Positions 7,840 through 17,579 of a stretch of 64,000 bases of DNA are shown here, one piece after another. Source of the stretch: Priestia endophytica DSM 13796 (GTDB taxonomy: Bacteria; Bacillota; Bacilli; Bacillales; Bacillaceae_H); NCBI RefSeq assembly GCF_900115845.1, contig NZ_FOXX01000003.1, positions 1 to 64,000 on the forward strand, written 5' to 3'. Made by a program: the position numbers and the translations under genes. Position 1 is the first letter of the stretch. Every line of letters starts with the position of its first letter. Below the pieces are notes generated by a model. That model was not told the origin of the DNA, made no database searches, and worked only from the letters and a program-made list of their open reading frames with translations.

Positions 7840-8262
7840 ATGAAATTTGTTATGATTCTCTGTTTTTTGCTAGTAGTTCAATATGTATTTACCTTCATAC
7901 AAGTCCGTTATTACAGAAAGAGTACAAATGATGTTGTAAGCACTTACAGAGGAAAAAAAGGGTATTATTTGTTTTCTGGTACAGAAAGAAGAAAATTTCG
8001 TCCTGGAGCCATTGCTATGATAGTTGTTGATAGTAACTATATAATTCAGGAATGCCATGTAGTCAATGGTTTTTCAGTCTTATCTAAGTTTAAGGAGATG
8101 AGCAAATATAAGGGACAACCTCTAGGAACTGTACTAGATGAGTTACAAGAATTTAAAACAAATAGGAATTATAGACGATTACCAGCTATTAATACAGCTC
8201 TTTCAAAGGCTGCTGAAAATGCTTTATTGTCAATCTCTACAAAAAATATCTCTATGCTTTAA
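7840..8262 (+). CDS. gutM: GutM-family protein (copy 1)
   Basis: 140 residues: one N-terminal membrane helix (residues 2-20) and a cytoplasmic alpha/beta part (GAIAMIVVDSNYIIQECHVV). GutM is the accessory activator of the glucitol operon in E. coli and Firmicutes and is routinely encoded next to SrlA-SrlE-SrlB. Strong AAAGGGGG site; it directly precedes the PTS genes. A paralogue lies at 30859-31242. The way GutM activates transcription is not well known. Confidence 0.75.
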   Translation: MKFVMILCFLLVVQYVFTFIQVRYYRKSTNDVVSTYRGKKGYYLFSGTERRKFRPGAIAMIVVDSNYIIQECHVVNGFSVLSKFKEMSKYKGQPLGTVLDELQEFKTNRNYRRLPAINTALSKAAENALLSISTKNISML

Positions 8263-8283
8263 TGGAAAGGAGTGTTGATTTCC

Positions 8284-8811
8284 ATGGAATGGATTCAATG
8301 GTTCGGCGAACACTTTATAGGAATGTTTGATGCTGGTGGTAAACAGTTTATGGATTTAATGACTGGAATTGTTCCTACTCTAGTTGTGTTACTCACATTT
8401 ACGTATGCAATGATTAAGTTCATTGGAGAGGAAAGAGTCAATAAGGTCATTCAGTTCGCAGCAAAGTATACACTATTAAGATATACATTAATGCCTATCC
8501 TATCAATCTTATTATTAACAAACCCAATGGCTTATACTTTTGGAAGATTTCTACCAGAGAAACAAAAACCAGCTTTTTTTGATTCTCTAGTTACTTTCTT
8601 TCATCCTGTTACAGCTTTATTCCCTTACGCAAATGCAGGAGAACTTTTCGTCTATTTAGGAATTGCTAATGGTATAAAAGAGGCTGGTTACCCTATGTCT
8701 GATCTTGCTGTTCGCTATTTCCTGATAGCAATTGTCATTATGCTTTTACGCGGAGTGATTACTGAACTTATCACAAAATATCTAGCTAAAAGAATGGAAG
8801 CGAATTCTTAA
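8284..8811 (+). CDS. srlA: Glucitol-family PTS EIIC component (SrlA-like, copy 1)
   Basis: 175 residues with several membrane helices. Family signatures: EHFIGMFDAGGKQFMDLMTG near the start, LLTNPMAYTFGRFLPEKQKP in the middle, and FPYANAGELFVYLGIANG. These match the SrlA/GutA domain of glucitol/sorbitol permeases. The ATG at 8284 fits the family N-terminus; a GTG at 8272 lies inside the ribosome binding site. With the next two genes it forms a complete EII. The actual substrate need not be sorbitol: no sorbitol-6-phosphate dehydrogenase is present. Confidence 0.85.
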   Translation: MEWIQWFGEHFIGMFDAGGKQFMDLMTGIVPTLVVLLTFTYAMIKFIGEERVNKVIQFAAKYTLLRYTLMPILSILLLTNPMAYTFGRFLPEKQKPAFFDSLVTFFHPVTALFPYANAGELFVYLGIANGIKEAGYPMSDLAVRYFLIAIVIMLLRGVITELITKYLAKRMEANS

Positions 8812-8828
8812 TTGAAGGAGGAATCACC

Positions 8829-9854
8829 ATGACTCGAGGGGGAACAATCATGAATAAGCAGCGTGCAATCTTTGTGGATAAAGGTTCTGGTGGTTGGGGA
8901 ACAGGTCTAAGAATTGAACCTAAAGGAAAAAAGACAAAGGTTGTTTCTATTACAGGGGGAGGTATTCATCCAGTCGCAAGAAAGATAGCTCAGGTATCAG
9001 GAACAGAAGCTATAGACGGATTTAAAAATTCAGTTCCGGAAGATGAAATGATGTGCGTTGTAATTGACTGTGGAGGAACAGCAAGAATTGGACTTTATCC
9101 TATGAAACGTATTCCTACAGTGGATGTCCTTCCTTCTTCACCTTCAGGTCCACTGGCTAAGCATATTAAAGAGGATATTTTTGTTTCTGGTGTTACAGAA
9201 AAAGAAATCAGATTAGCTGATGAGCAAATAGAGAGCCATTCAGAAACTAGTCAACTCAACACAAGTAACAAAGAAAACTCTAACATAAATAATGAAGATT
9301 TGAAAAAAGAAGATCAGGGAGACAGAGATAACTTCCTAATGAGGTTTTCAAAAGGCATCGGAAAAGTAACAGGTACCTTTTATCAGGCTGGACGAGATTC
9401 AATTGACATGCTTATAAAGAATATAATTCCATTCATGGCCTTCGTAAGTATGCTTATTGGAATCATTAACTACACAGGTATTGGCGATGCGATGGCTACC
9501 TTTTTATCACCTCTTGCTGGTTCTTTGTGGGGATTAATAATTCTAGCATTTGTTTGTTCCTTACCATTCTTATCACCAGTGTTGGGACCAGGTTCTGTTA
9601 TAGCTCAAATCATAGGTGTCTTAATTGGTACTGAAATAGCAAAAGGAAATATTCCACCTCAGTTTGCGTTACCTGCTTTATTTGCTATTAATGCTCAAGT
9701 AGGTGCTGATTTTATACCAGTTGGTCTGTCACTTGGCGAAGCGAAAGCAGAAACGGTACAATATGGTGTACCGGCCGTTTTATATAGTCGTCTTATCACT
9801 GGGGTTCTTGCTGTTATAATTGCTTATGTTGCAAGTATTGGGTTATATCAATAA
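8829..9854 (+). CDS. srlE: Glucitol-family PTS EIIB/EIIC2 component (SrlE-like, copy 1)
   Basis: 341 residues. The first 125 residues are the EIIB domain with the expected phospho-cysteine in [15 protein letters not shown] and GSGGWGTGL near the N-terminus; a polar linker with many Asn/Glu follows; from about residue 185 the protein is hydrophobic (NIIPFMAFVSMLIGIINYTG, SPVLGPGSVIAQIIGVLIGT, GADFIPVGLSLGEAKAETV). The ATG is 7 nt from AAGGAGG. It accepts the phosphate from the EIIA encoded just downstream and passes it to the polyol. Paralogue at 31823-32866. Confidence 0.85.
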   Translation: MTRGGTIMNKQRAIFVDKGSGGWGTGLRIEPKGKKTKVVSITGGGIHPVARKIAQVSGTEAIDGFKNSVPEDEMMCVVIDCGGTARIGLYPMKRIPTVDVLPSSPSGPLAKHIKEDIFVSGVTEKEIRLADEQIESHSETSQLNTSNKENSNINNEDLKKEDQGDRDNFLMRFSKGIGKVTGTFYQAGRDSIDMLIKNIIPFMAFVSMLIGIINYTGIGDAMATFLSPLAGSLWGLIILAFVCSLPFLSPVLGPGSVIAQIIGVLIGTEIAKGNIPPQFALPALFAINAQVGADFIPVGLSLGEAKAETVQYGVPAVLYSRLITGVLAVIIAYVASIGLYQ

Positions 9855-9890
9855 ATTTGAAATGATTATAAAACAAATGGGGGTATTAGA

Positions 9891-10250
9891 ATGTATAAGT
9901 CAATTGTAAAAGAAATCGGAGAATTAGCTTTATCATTTGAGGAAGAAAAGATTATGATTTTATTTGGTCCTCAAACACCAGAAGGATTGCGTGAAATGGC
10001 TGTAATTCATGAAGTTGAGGAAGATCAGTCAGAGGGTCCAATTAAAGAAGGGAATACTTTCAAAATTGATGATCAGGAATTTACTGTTACAGCTGTAGGG
10101 TCTGCAGCTAACAACAATTTAAAGGAACTAGGGCATATTTCTATCTACTTCAGCGAGCCTACTGGGGAAGTTCTTCCTGGTGCTGTGTTTGCTAGCCCGC
10201 ATATGCTTCCGAAAGTTAAAAATGGTAGTATCATTGAATTTAAATCGTGA
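9891..10250 (+). CDS. srlB: Glucitol-family PTS EIIA component (SrlB-like, copy 1)
   Basis: 119 residues. Family features are the N-terminal YKSIVKEIGE, the segment REMAVIHEVEE carrying the candidate phospho-histidine, and FTVTAVGSAANNNLKELGHI, a highly conserved SrlB block. Last of the three EII genes, with a GGGGG site. The phosphoryl donor is probably the HPr encoded at 13361 or the chromosomal HPr. Confidence 0.85.
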   Translation: MYKSIVKEIGELALSFEEEKIMILFGPQTPEGLREMAVIHEVEEDQSEGPIKEGNTFKIDDQEFTVTAVGSAANNNLKELGHISIYFSEPTGEVLPGAVFASPHMLPKVKNGSIIEFKS

Positions 10251-10305
10251 TTTATAGGACCTCCTAGATATTAAATCACATACAAAGAAAAAAGGGGGTA
10301 CTAAT

Positions 10306-11244
10306 TTGAACTTACCTGAAGACAATAGATTGTTTGTTAAAGTAGCTCATATGTATTATGAGGAAGGACTTAATCAATCTCAGATTGCTGAGGAAATTGG
10401 TGTAAGTCGCTCTCTTATTTCTAAATACCTTTCAAAAGCTAGGGACCTGGGAATCGTTGAAATTATTATTCATGATGAAACGATTCATCCTTATAGAAAA
10501 CTAGAGGGAAAGATTGAACGTTTATATGGATTACGTGAAGTAGTATGCGTTCCCAACCTTGGAGGAGAATCCTCAAAAAGTAGATTAGGAGCTGCAGCTT
10601 GTAAATACTTGTTACGCGTAATGAGAGACGGACAAACGATTGGAGTCTCTGCAGGAACAACCATGTATGAAGTAGCTAAGGCTATGAACTCTAATCACCC
10701 CTATCCTTCTGCTACATTCGTTCCTCTAGTTGGAGGAATGGGAAATGAACGAGTAGATATACATGCTAATCATATTGTAGCTAAGCTCGCTGAGAGTCTA
10801 CAATCTCAGTACAAGCTTCTTCATGCTCCAGTAATGGTGGATTCCAAAGAGGCAAAAGAAATATTTATGAGGCAAACTTCTATTCAAGACATTTTTAATG
10901 TATCTGCCCAATCTGATATAGCAATTGTAGGAATTGGAGGAACTCCTGAACATTCAACTATGGTGAAGTCCTATCTAGGTCAAGCACATCAAGAGTATTT
11001 TAATCATAGCGATGTAGTTGGAGACATTTGTTATAATTTCATCGATAAAAATGGGCAATCATCTTTTATCTCCTGGAATGAAAAAATAATTACATTGGAA
11101 TTAGATCAATTAAGGGAAATCCCACTTGTCATTGGAGTGGCTTGCGGATTAGAAAAAGTACAGGCAATACAAGCAGCGTTAGAAGGCAAGTTGGTAGATG
11201 TATTAGTGACAGATGAACAAACAGCACAGGCTTTATTAGATTAA
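10306..11244 (+). CDS. SorC-family sugar-binding transcriptional regulator 1
   Basis: 312 residues with a TTG start behind AAAAAGGGGG. N-terminal HTH (MYYEEGLNQSQIAEEIGVSR then SLISKYLSKARDLGIVEI), then the sugar-phosphate-binding domain typical of SorC/DeoR-like regulators (FVPLVGGMG, GIGGTPEHSTM, VGDICYNFIDKNG, LVDVLVTDEQTAQALL). It follows the PTS genes and precedes an intrinsic terminator, so it is co-transcribed with the transporter. It probably senses a phosphorylated intermediate and acts at palindromic TTAACAAA-type sites. Confidence 0.85.
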   Translation: MNLPEDNRLFVKVAHMYYEEGLNQSQIAEEIGVSRSLISKYLSKARDLGIVEIIIHDETIHPYRKLEGKIERLYGLREVVCVPNLGGESSKSRLGAAACKYLLRVMRDGQTIGVSAGTTMYEVAKAMNSNHPYPSATFVPLVGGMGNERVDIHANHIVAKLAESLQSQYKLLHAPVMVDSKEAKEIFMRQTSIQDIFNVSAQSDIAIVGIGGTPEHSTMVKSYLGQAHQEYFNHSDVVGDICYNFIDKNGQSSFISWNEKIITLELDQLREIPLVIGVACGLEKVQAIQAALEGKLVDVLVTDEQTAQALLD

Positions 11245-11248
11245 ATCA

Positions 11249-11296
11249 ACAATACTGGGGCGAGACATTCTTAGAATCGTCCCAGTATTTTTTGAA
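11249..11296 (+). terminator. Intrinsic terminator after SorC regulator 1
   Basis: Stem 11251-11263 with 11278-11290 (AATACTGGG...CCCAGTATT), followed by TTTTTTG. No separate promoter is obvious before transketolase, so some read-through is likely. Confidence 0.75.
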
Positions 11297-11320
11297 AAAT
11301 AGGAAAGAGGAGAATGAGAA

Positions 11321-13324
11321 ATGAATCTATCTATTGAACAGTTATCTGTTTCGACCATTCGAACACTCTCTATAGACGCAATTGAAAAAGCGAATTCAGG
11401 CCATCCAGGAATGCCAATGGGGGCTGCTCCAATGGCGTATACACTATGGACAAAATGTATGAATCAAAATCCTAAAAATCCAAATTGGTTTAATCGTGAT
11501 CGATTTGTTCTTTCAGCTGGGCATGGATCTATGCTCTTATATAGTTTATTACATTTGTCCGGCTATGACGTCACCATGGACGATATTCAATCATTCCGCC
11601 AATGGGGAAGTAAGACTCCAGGACATCCGGAATATGGACATACCCCAGGTGTTGATGCTACGACAGGTCCTTTGGGACAGGGAATTGCAACGGCTGTTGG
11701 AATGGCAATGGCTGAAAGACATTTAGCTACGAAGTATAATCGTGACTCTTATGAAATAGTGGACCATTATACATATGCAATCTGTGGAGATGGAGATTTA
11801 ATGGAAGGTGTTTCAGCAGAGGCTTCTTCTCTAGCTGCCCATTTAGGCTTAGGCCGTTTAATTGTATTATATGATTCAAATGATATTTCTCTTGATGGAG
11901 ATTTGCACCGTTCCTTCTCCGAAAACGTGGAAGAACGTTACAATGCGTATGGATGGCAAGTTCTTCGGGTAGAAGATGGTAATGATATGGAAGAGATTAT
12001 GAAAGCCATTGAGGAAGCTAAAATAGAAGAAACCCGTCCAACTTTAATTGAAGTAAAAACAACCATTGGTTTTGGCTCTCCAAATAAATCTGGGAAATCT
12101 GATTCTCATGGTTCTCCATTAGGTAAAGACGAGACTACATTAACAAAACAAGCATATTTGTGGCATTTTAATCAAGAGTTTCATGTACCAGAAGAAGTAT
12201 ATGAGCATTTCCGTTCAGTTGTAAAAGAAGCTGGTGAAAGGAAAGAATCAGAGTGGAATAGCTTGTATGAACAATATAAAAAGGCTTATCCAGAATTAGC
12301 AATTGAATTGAAGATGGCAATGGAAGGACGTCTGCCTGAAAATTGGGATAGTAATCTGCCAAAATATGAGGAAGGCAAAGCCATTGCTACCCGTTCATCT
12401 TCAGGAGATGCTATTAATGCTATTGCGGAAACAGTCCCATTTTTCTTTGGCGGCTCTGCGGACCTTGCTGGTTCTAACAAAACCTATATAAAAAATGAAA
12501 AAGATTTTTCAAGGAAAAATTACAGTGGTAAAAACATTTGGTATGGCGTGCGTGAATTTGCAATGGGAGCGGCCATGAACGGAATAGCCTTACACGGTGG
12601 TTTGAAAACTTATGGAGGGACGTTCTTTGTATTCTCGGATTATTTACGTCCGGCTATTCGTCTTGCAGCACTTATGAAATTGCCTGTGACCTATGTATTA
12701 ACACATGACAGTATTGCAGTTGGTGAGGATGGGCCTACACATGAACCAATTGAACAGTTAGCAGCATTGCGTGCAATGCCAGATTTATCTGTTATTCGCC
12801 CGGCTGATGGAAATGAATCAAGTGCAGCTTGGAAAATAGCATTAGAATCTACAGACAAGCCAACGGCATTAGTATTATCTCGTCAAGACTTACCGATATT
12901 GGGAGGAGCAAAAGAAGATACCTATAAGAAAGTGTCTAAAGGGGCCTATATCGTTTCCCCAAGTAAGAAAGAAACACCTGATGCGCTTCTTTTAGCAACG
13001 GGTTCCGAAGTTAGTCTTGCAGTGGAAGCACAAGAAGTATTAGCACAAAAGGGGATTGATGTCTCTGTTATTAGTATGCCTGCTTGGGATCGCTTTGAAG
13101 TTCAATCTGCTGAGTATAAAGAATCTGTATTACCAAAAGTTGTAACAAAACGTCTTGGCATTGAAATGGGCGCTTCTTCTGGATGGTACCGTTACGTAGG
13201 AACAGAAGGAGAAGTATTAGGGATTGATCAGTTTGGTGCTTCTGCCTCTGGTAAAGAAATTATCGAGAAATATGGATTTACAGTAGATAATATTGTAGAA
13301 AAAGTAAAAAACCTACTTAAATAG
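11321..13324 (+). CDS. tkt: Transketolase
   Basis: 667 residues, full length. Thiamine diphosphate motif [19 protein letters not shown]; other hallmarks are [33 protein letters not shown], the pyrimidine-domain [20 protein letters not shown] and [13 protein letters not shown]. It transfers two-carbon units between ketose and aldose phosphates in the non-oxidative pentose phosphate pathway. A dedicated plasmid copy next to a polyol PTS, RpiB and transaldolase indicates that the substrate enters as a pentose (or tetrose/pentulose) phosphate. AAAGAGGAGAATG precedes the ATG. Confidence 0.95.
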   Translation: MNLSIEQLSVSTIRTLSIDAIEKANSGHPGMPMGAAPMAYTLWTKCMNQNPKNPNWFNRDRFVLSAGHGSMLLYSLLHLSGYDVTMDDIQSFRQWGSKTPGHPEYGHTPGVDATTGPLGQGIATAVGMAMAERHLATKYNRDSYEIVDHYTYAICGDGDLMEGVSAEASSLAAHLGLGRLIVLYDSNDISLDGDLHRSFSENVEERYNAYGWQVLRVEDGNDMEEIMKAIEEAKIEETRPTLIEVKTTIGFGSPNKSGKSDSHGSPLGKDETTLTKQAYLWHFNQEFHVPEEVYEHFRSVVKEAGERKESEWNSLYEQYKKAYPELAIELKMAMEGRLPENWDSNLPKYEEGKAIATRSSSGDAINAIAETVPFFFGGSADLAGSNKTYIKNEKDFSRKNYSGKNIWYGVREFAMGAAMNGIALHGGLKTYGGTFFVFSDYLRPAIRLAALMKLPVTYVLTHDSIAVGEDGPTHEPIEQLAALRAMPDLSVIRPADGNESSAAWKIALESTDKPTALVLSRQDLPILGGAKEDTYKKVSKGAYIVSPSKKETPDALLLATGSEVSLAVEAQEVLAQKGIDVSVISMPAWDRFEVQSAEYKESVLPKVVTKRLGIEMGASSGWYRYVGTEGEVLGIDQFGASASGKEIIEKYGFTVDNIVEKVKNLLK

Positions 13325-13360
13325 TTTGAATATTCAAAATATAGAGTGGAGGAATCAGAG

Positions 13361-13627
13361 ATGATTGAAAAAAGTTACACAATAATAGATGAAGCAGGAA
13401 TTCATGCGCGTCCTTCGACCGCATTAGTCAGTGCTATTACACCTTTTAAATCAGATGTAAAGATTGAATATAAAGAGAAACAAGTAAACTTAAAATCCAT
13501 TATGGGAGTTATGTCATTGGCAATTCCTAAAGGAGCGAGTGTAAAGGTAATTGCAACAGGCGATGATGAATCACAAGTCATTGAAAGTATTGATGTAGTC
13601 ATGAAAAAGGAAGGTCTTGCTAAATAA
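13361..13627 (+). CDS. HPr-family phosphocarrier protein
   Basis: 88 residues, start ATG 13361 with GGAGG. The active-site histidine lies in DEAGIHARPSTALV, and the regulatory serine in [16 protein letters not shown], the site phosphorylated by HPr kinase in Firmicutes. Together with the enzyme I gene that follows, the operon carries its own general PTS proteins. It could supply the local EIIA or only boost the cell's PTS capacity. Confidence 0.9.
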   Translation: MIEKSYTIIDEAGIHARPSTALVSAITPFKSDVKIEYKEKQVNLKSIMGVMSLAIPKGASVKVIATGDDESQVIESIDVVMKKEGLAK

Positions 13628-13733
13628 GACTAATAAAAGACCAGGGGAACACGGTATATCTTGAAATGACAGAAGAATAAGATGTAACTCTGGTCAATCT
13701 TAAAAACTATAAAAGTGAGGGGTGGGGAAGGTA

Positions 13734-15461
13734 ATGACTATTGAAACAATGTCTACAGTAATCAAAGGAATTGCAGCTTCACCGGGAATTTCCATTGCTA
13801 AGGCTTTCCGACTGGAGAATCCAGATCTTACTGTAGAAAGAATCTCAGTAAAGGATACAGATAAAGAATTATCGCGATTTGAAGAGGCGCTTTTACGATC
13901 TAAATCAGACCTAGACGTTATTAAAGAACATGCTCGTAAAGAGATTGGCGAGGACAAGGCAGATATTTTCAATGCCCATCTTCTGGTACTGAGTGATCCA
14001 GAATTAATTGATCCTGTCAAAGAGAAGATTCAAAATGAACAAGTAAATGCCGAATTTGCCTTAAATGAAGTGGCGGTAATGTTTGTAAGTATGTTTGAAT
14101 CAATGGACAATGAATATATGAAAGAACGTGCAGCCGATATTCGTGATGTAACGAAACGTGTGCTGACCCATCTTTTAGGTGTAAAGATTACCAATCCAAG
14201 CCTCATTGATGAAGAAGTGGTTATCGTTGCGGAAGATTTAACGCCTTCTGATACAGCTCAATTAAATCGTCAATATGTAAAAGGTTTTACAACAGACATT
14301 GGTGGGCGTACTTCTCATTCTGCCATTATGGCTCGCTCTATGGAAATTCCAGCTGTTGTAGGAGCGAAAACCGTACTATCCGACATCGAAAATGGTGTAC
14401 TGGTTATTGTAGATGGACTAGATGGACAAGTCATTGTTGACCCAACTAGGGACGTTGTCAAGACATATGAAGAGAAGAAAGTGGCTTATGAGGCTCAAAA
14501 GGCAGAATGGGCAAAGCTCGTTAATGAAAAGACGGTCTCAGCTGATGATTACCATGTAGAATTGGCAGCCAACATTGGGACTCCAAACGATGTAAAGAGT
14601 ATACTTGAAAACGGTAGTGAAGGTGTTGGATTATATCGCACAGAGTTCCTATACATGGGACGTGATACGCTTCCGACTGAAGAAGAGCAATTTGAAGCTT
14701 ACAAAACAGTACTAGAGCGTATGGAAAAGAAACCGGTAGTCGTTCGTACACTCGATATCGGTGGCGATAAGGAGCTTCCATATTTGGACCTCCCAAAAGA
14801 AATGAATCCATTCTTAGGATTTCGTGCGATACGTCTATGCCTTAAAATGCAGGATATGTTCCGTACGCAGCTTCGTGCATTACTTCGGGCAAGCGTATAT
14901 GGAAACTTAAAAATCATGTTCCCGATGATTGCAACCCTTGATGAATTACGTCAGGCGAAGGCCATCTTGTTGGAAGAGAAGGAGGCACTTCAATCAGAAA
15001 GTATAGAGGTGTCTGATAATATTGAAGTTGGTATGATGGTAGAAATCCCTTCTTCGGCAATAAATGCGGATTTATTCGCAAAAGAGGTTGATTTCTTTTC
15101 GATTGGAACTAATGATTTAATACAGTATACGCTGGCAGCTGACCGTATGAATGAACGTGTTTCTTACCTTTACCAGCCATATAATCCGGCAATTCTCCGT
15201 CTCGTAAAAATGGTCATTGATGCAGCTCATAGACAAGGAAAATGGGCAGGAATGTGTGGGGAAATGGCAGGAGATGAAATTGCGATTCCAATCCTTCTTG
15301 GATTAGGATTAGACGAATTCTCTATGAGTGCCACTTCGATTTTAAGGGCACGCTCCCAAATCCGACATTTATCAAAAATAGAAATGGAGCAGCACATAGA
15401 GACTATACTCTCCATGTCTACAACAGAAGAAGTCGTAGCATTTGTGAAGAGCCACTTTTAA
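13734..15461 (+). CDS. ptsI: PTS enzyme I (PEP-protein phosphotransferase)
   Basis: 575 residues. Phospho-histidine domain [21 protein letters not shown]-binding TIM-barrel signatures [58 protein letters not shown] and GMCGEMAGD. All catalytic elements are intact. The ATG at 13734 is chosen over the GTG at 13722, which lies inside the purine-rich ribosome binding site. It is a second enzyme I, since the chromosome must already have one; dedicated EI-HPr pairs inside sugar operons are uncommon in Bacillus. Confidence 0.92.
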   Translation: MTIETMSTVIKGIAASPGISIAKAFRLENPDLTVERISVKDTDKELSRFEEALLRSKSDLDVIKEHARKEIGEDKADIFNAHLLVLSDPELIDPVKEKIQNEQVNAEFALNEVAVMFVSMFESMDNEYMKERAADIRDVTKRVLTHLLGVKITNPSLIDEEVVIVAEDLTPSDTAQLNRQYVKGFTTDIGGRTSHSAIMARSMEIPAVVGAKTVLSDIENGVLVIVDGLDGQVIVDPTRDVVKTYEEKKVAYEAQKAEWAKLVNEKTVSADDYHVELAANIGTPNDVKSILENGSEGVGLYRTEFLYMGRDTLPTEEEQFEAYKTVLERMEKKPVVVRTLDIGGDKELPYLDLPKEMNPFLGFRAIRLCLKMQDMFRTQLRALLRASVYGNLKIMFPMIATLDELRQAKAILLEEKEALQSESIEVSDNIEVGMMVEIPSSAINADLFAKEVDFFSIGTNDLIQYTLAADRMNERVSYLYQPYNPAILRLVKMVIDAAHRQGKWAGMCGEMAGDEIAIPILLGLGLDEFSMSATSILRARSQIRHLSKIEMEQHIETILSMSTTEEVVAFVKSHF

Positions 15462-15484
15462 GTAAGGGGGGAGGAAGAACAAAG

Positions 15485-15931
15485 ATGAAAGTAGCTATTG
15501 CATCTGATCATGGAGGCATGAATATCCGAAAAGAAATTATTTCATTGTTGGAAGAAATGAATATTGAGTATATAGATTTAGGATGTGAATGTAATAACTC
15601 TGTTGATTATCCAGATTACGCCATCTCTGTAGCTGAAAGGGTAGTAAGTGGTGAAGTAGACCGTGGTATCTTAATTTGTGGAACAGGTATTGGAATGAGC
15701 ATTGCAGCTAATAAAGTAAAAGGAATTCGTTGTGCGCTTGTACATGATACTTTTAGTGCTAAAGCAACAAGAGAACATAATGATACAAACATATTAGCTA
15801 TGGGAGAACGTGTCATTGGCCCAGGTTTAGCTCGTGATATAGTAAATCTATGGTTAAAAACACCATTTGAAGGTGGTAGACATGGATCGCGTGTTAATAA
15901 AATAACCACATATGAATCTATTCATCCATGA
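15485..15931 (+). CDS. rpiB: RpiB/LacA/LacB-type sugar-phosphate isomerase
   Basis: 148 residues. MKVAIASDHGGMNIRKEI at the N-terminus, the catalytic cysteine region GILICGTGIGMSIAANKVKG, and RCALVHDTFSAKATREHNDT. The family interconverts ribose 5-phosphate with ribulose 5-phosphate; related members act on allose 6-phosphate, galactose 6-phosphate or erythrose/erythrulose 4-phosphate. In this operon it would equilibrate the ketose phosphate made from the imported polyol with the aldose phosphate that transketolase needs. GGGGGAGG lies upstream. Confidence 0.9.
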   Translation: MKVAIASDHGGMNIRKEIISLLEEMNIEYIDLGCECNNSVDYPDYAISVAERVVSGEVDRGILICGTGIGMSIAANKVKGIRCALVHDTFSAKATREHNDTNILAMGERVIGPGLARDIVNLWLKTPFEGGRHGSRVNKITTYESIHP

Positions 15932-16048
15932 TATGCGAAGAAGTAATAATTCTGAACCTTTCCCCATAAAAAAGTTTAATGGATAAAAGCTTACCAATGA
16001 AGGCAATATTGAACGTATTTCATTAACTAAGAAACAGAGGGATAAATA

Positions 16049-16555
16049 ATGAATCTATTAGATGCTAAGTTAATAGAGACACAATATGGATTAGAGGCTT
16101 ACATTGATAAGAGAAACAATGTAGAAATTACTACTATTTATACTTCTGCTAGAGATACTTCTCTGTGCGAGATTAAATTGGGAATTAGTTACTTTCTTTT
16201 AAGAGATAGAAACTTTGAAGATAAAAAGAATTATTTTTGGATTAAATGGAATCAACATACCGATTTAATTACACTAATTGAATCAAATATAGAAAGCCTA
16301 TTTGCTGTTAAAAATGAAGCTGAAAGAGAAGCGACAAAGAATTTAATTGGAATGTGGCTGATTAAAACCGATGCATTTAATTATGCAGTTACTCAAAAGA
16401 TACAAAACCTAAAAGAAGATGTAAATATTCAAACTGAAGACGATATAAAAAAACGAAGTAATGCTATAAAGTTCTTGAAAAAGTCACTTCAACTTGAAGT
16501 TGAAGATATACAAAATGCATCTATACAGCAAAGATATTATACAGCTATGGTATAA
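16049..16555 (+). CDS. Unrecognised protein between rpiB and transaldolase
   Basis: 168 residues, with an AGAGGGA site. No signal peptide or membrane segment. Mixed alpha/beta N-terminal half (TTIYTSARDTSLCEIKLGIS) and a charged helical C-terminal half (KSLQLEVEDIQNASIQQRYY). More AT-rich and less conserved in look than its neighbours, so it may be a late insertion into the operon. I cannot assign a function. Confidence 0.6.
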   Translation: MNLLDAKLIETQYGLEAYIDKRNNVEITTIYTSARDTSLCEIKLGISYFLLRDRNFEDKKNYFWIKWNQHTDLITLIESNIESLFAVKNEAEREATKNLIGMWLIKTDAFNYAVTQKIQNLKEDVNIQTEDDIKKRSNAIKFLKKSLQLEVEDIQNASIQQRYYTAMV

Positions 16556-16625
16556 AGAAAATAGACTATTCAAGGCTGTACAGCTGATTATTAATTTAGA
16601 TTTTTAGAAACCGGAGGCAATTATC

Positions 16626-17294
16626 ATGAAATTTTTTATCGATACTGCAAATCTTGAGGATATCAAAAAAGCATATAGAGTTGGTATTTTAGCTGGGGTG
16701 ACAACAAATCCTTCGTTGGTTGCTAAAGAAGGCGTTACATTCGAGGATCGGATTGCGGAAATCTGCCAATCAGTACCAGAGGTTGAATCTGTTTCTGCAG
16801 AAGTAACCCCTGACGCTGTAACAGCTGAAGAGATGATTTCACAGGCAGAAGAACTCATTAAAATTAATGGCGGAGATGAGAAAGTAACTATTAAACTTCC
16901 TATGACGTTAGCTGGTTTAGAGGCTTGTCGCTATCTTAACAAAAAAGGTGTTAAAACGAACGTTACACTTATTTTCACTGTGAATCAAGCACTCTTGGCT
17001 GCTCGCGCAGGTGCCACATATGTTTCTCCATTCTTAGGGCGTTTAGATGATATTTCCGAGGATGGTGTCCAATTAGTAACGAAAATTGCTGAATTATTCC
17101 GTGTGCAAAACTTGGATTCACAAATCATTGCAGCTTCTGTTCGACATCCGGATCATGTAACCCGTGTAGCTATGGCTGGTGCTCATATTGCAACTATCCC
17201 TTATAACGTTATTGAACAGCTTGCCAAGCATCCACTAACAGATCAAGGTATGGAAAAATTCGCTGCTGATTGGGAAAAAGCTTCTAAAAACTAA
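16626..17294 (+). CDS. tal: TalC/MipB-type transaldolase
   Basis: 222 residues, the short transaldolase type. [20 protein letters not shown] and [13 protein letters not shown] at the N-terminus; Schiff-base lysine in [11 protein letters not shown] near residue 85; [20 protein letters not shown] and [10 protein letters not shown] follow. Transfers dihydroxyacetone units between sugar phosphates; some family members are fructose 6-phosphate aldolases. Last gene of module 1, and with transketolase and RpiB it makes most of a non-oxidative pentose phosphate branch. CCGGAGG site. Bidirectional terminators follow. Confidence 0.9.
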   Translation: MKFFIDTANLEDIKKAYRVGILAGVTTNPSLVAKEGVTFEDRIAEICQSVPEVESVSAEVTPDAVTAEEMISQAEELIKINGGDEKVTIKLPMTLAGLEACRYLNKKGVKTNVTLIFTVNQALLAARAGATYVSPFLGRLDDISEDGVQLVTKIAELFRVQNLDSQIIAASVRHPDHVTRVAMAGAHIATIPYNVIEQLAKHPLTDQGMEKFAADWEKASKN

Positions 17295-17388
17295 CATTAC
17301 CTAAAGCAATTGAACAATTAAAAATAAAGAAGGACATCTTTAAATAGAGTAAGCCCTTCTCGAAAAGTATATCTATCTAGGGAAAAAA

Positions 17389-17432
17389 TAAAAAGCACAA
17401 ACCTGTTGTTAATCAACGGGTTTGTGCTTTTT
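17389..17432. terminator. Bidirectional terminator between module 1 and the FGGY kinase
   Basis: AAAAAGCACAAACCTGTTG pairs with CAACGGGTTTGTGCTTTTT, with A and T runs on the two sides. It serves the rightward transaldolase gene and possibly the leftward kinase gene. The left half of a similar hairpin stands at 34268-34283, interrupted by the IS. Confidence 0.8.
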
Positions 17433-17488
17433 TACTTCCTTACACATATTTTATGTAAACTAAATTAACTCTAAATTCCTTCCAATAA

Positions 17489-17527
17489 AAAAGAACCCTT
17501 TGCTTAGGAATAGTAAAGGGTTTTTAC
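17489..17527. terminator. Terminator of the CCCTTTGC family
   Basis: AACCCTTTGCT/AGTAAAGGGTTTTT hairpin. Close relatives occur at 3711, 43190, 51200, 51370 and 53006. This one ends the kinase transcript (leftward). Confidence 0.65.
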
Positions 17528-17579
17528 ATATATTTGAGTAATCTCCAAAGGAAAGCTTAACAAATTACAATATATTTAA

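Noticed and set aside
8284-10250. PTS as a true sorbitol transporter
   Set aside because: No sorbitol-6-phosphate dehydrogenase of the SDR or MDR type is encoded near either PTS set; the only candidate dehydrogenases are the SAF-domain oxidoreductases.
16626-17294. Transaldolase as part of the sulfoquinovose (SFT) pathway known from Priestia
   Set aside because: None of the other SFT genes (sulfoquinovosidase, isomerase, sulfolactaldehyde enzymes, sulfonate exporter) is present; transketolase and RpiB neighbours fit pentose phosphate chemistry.
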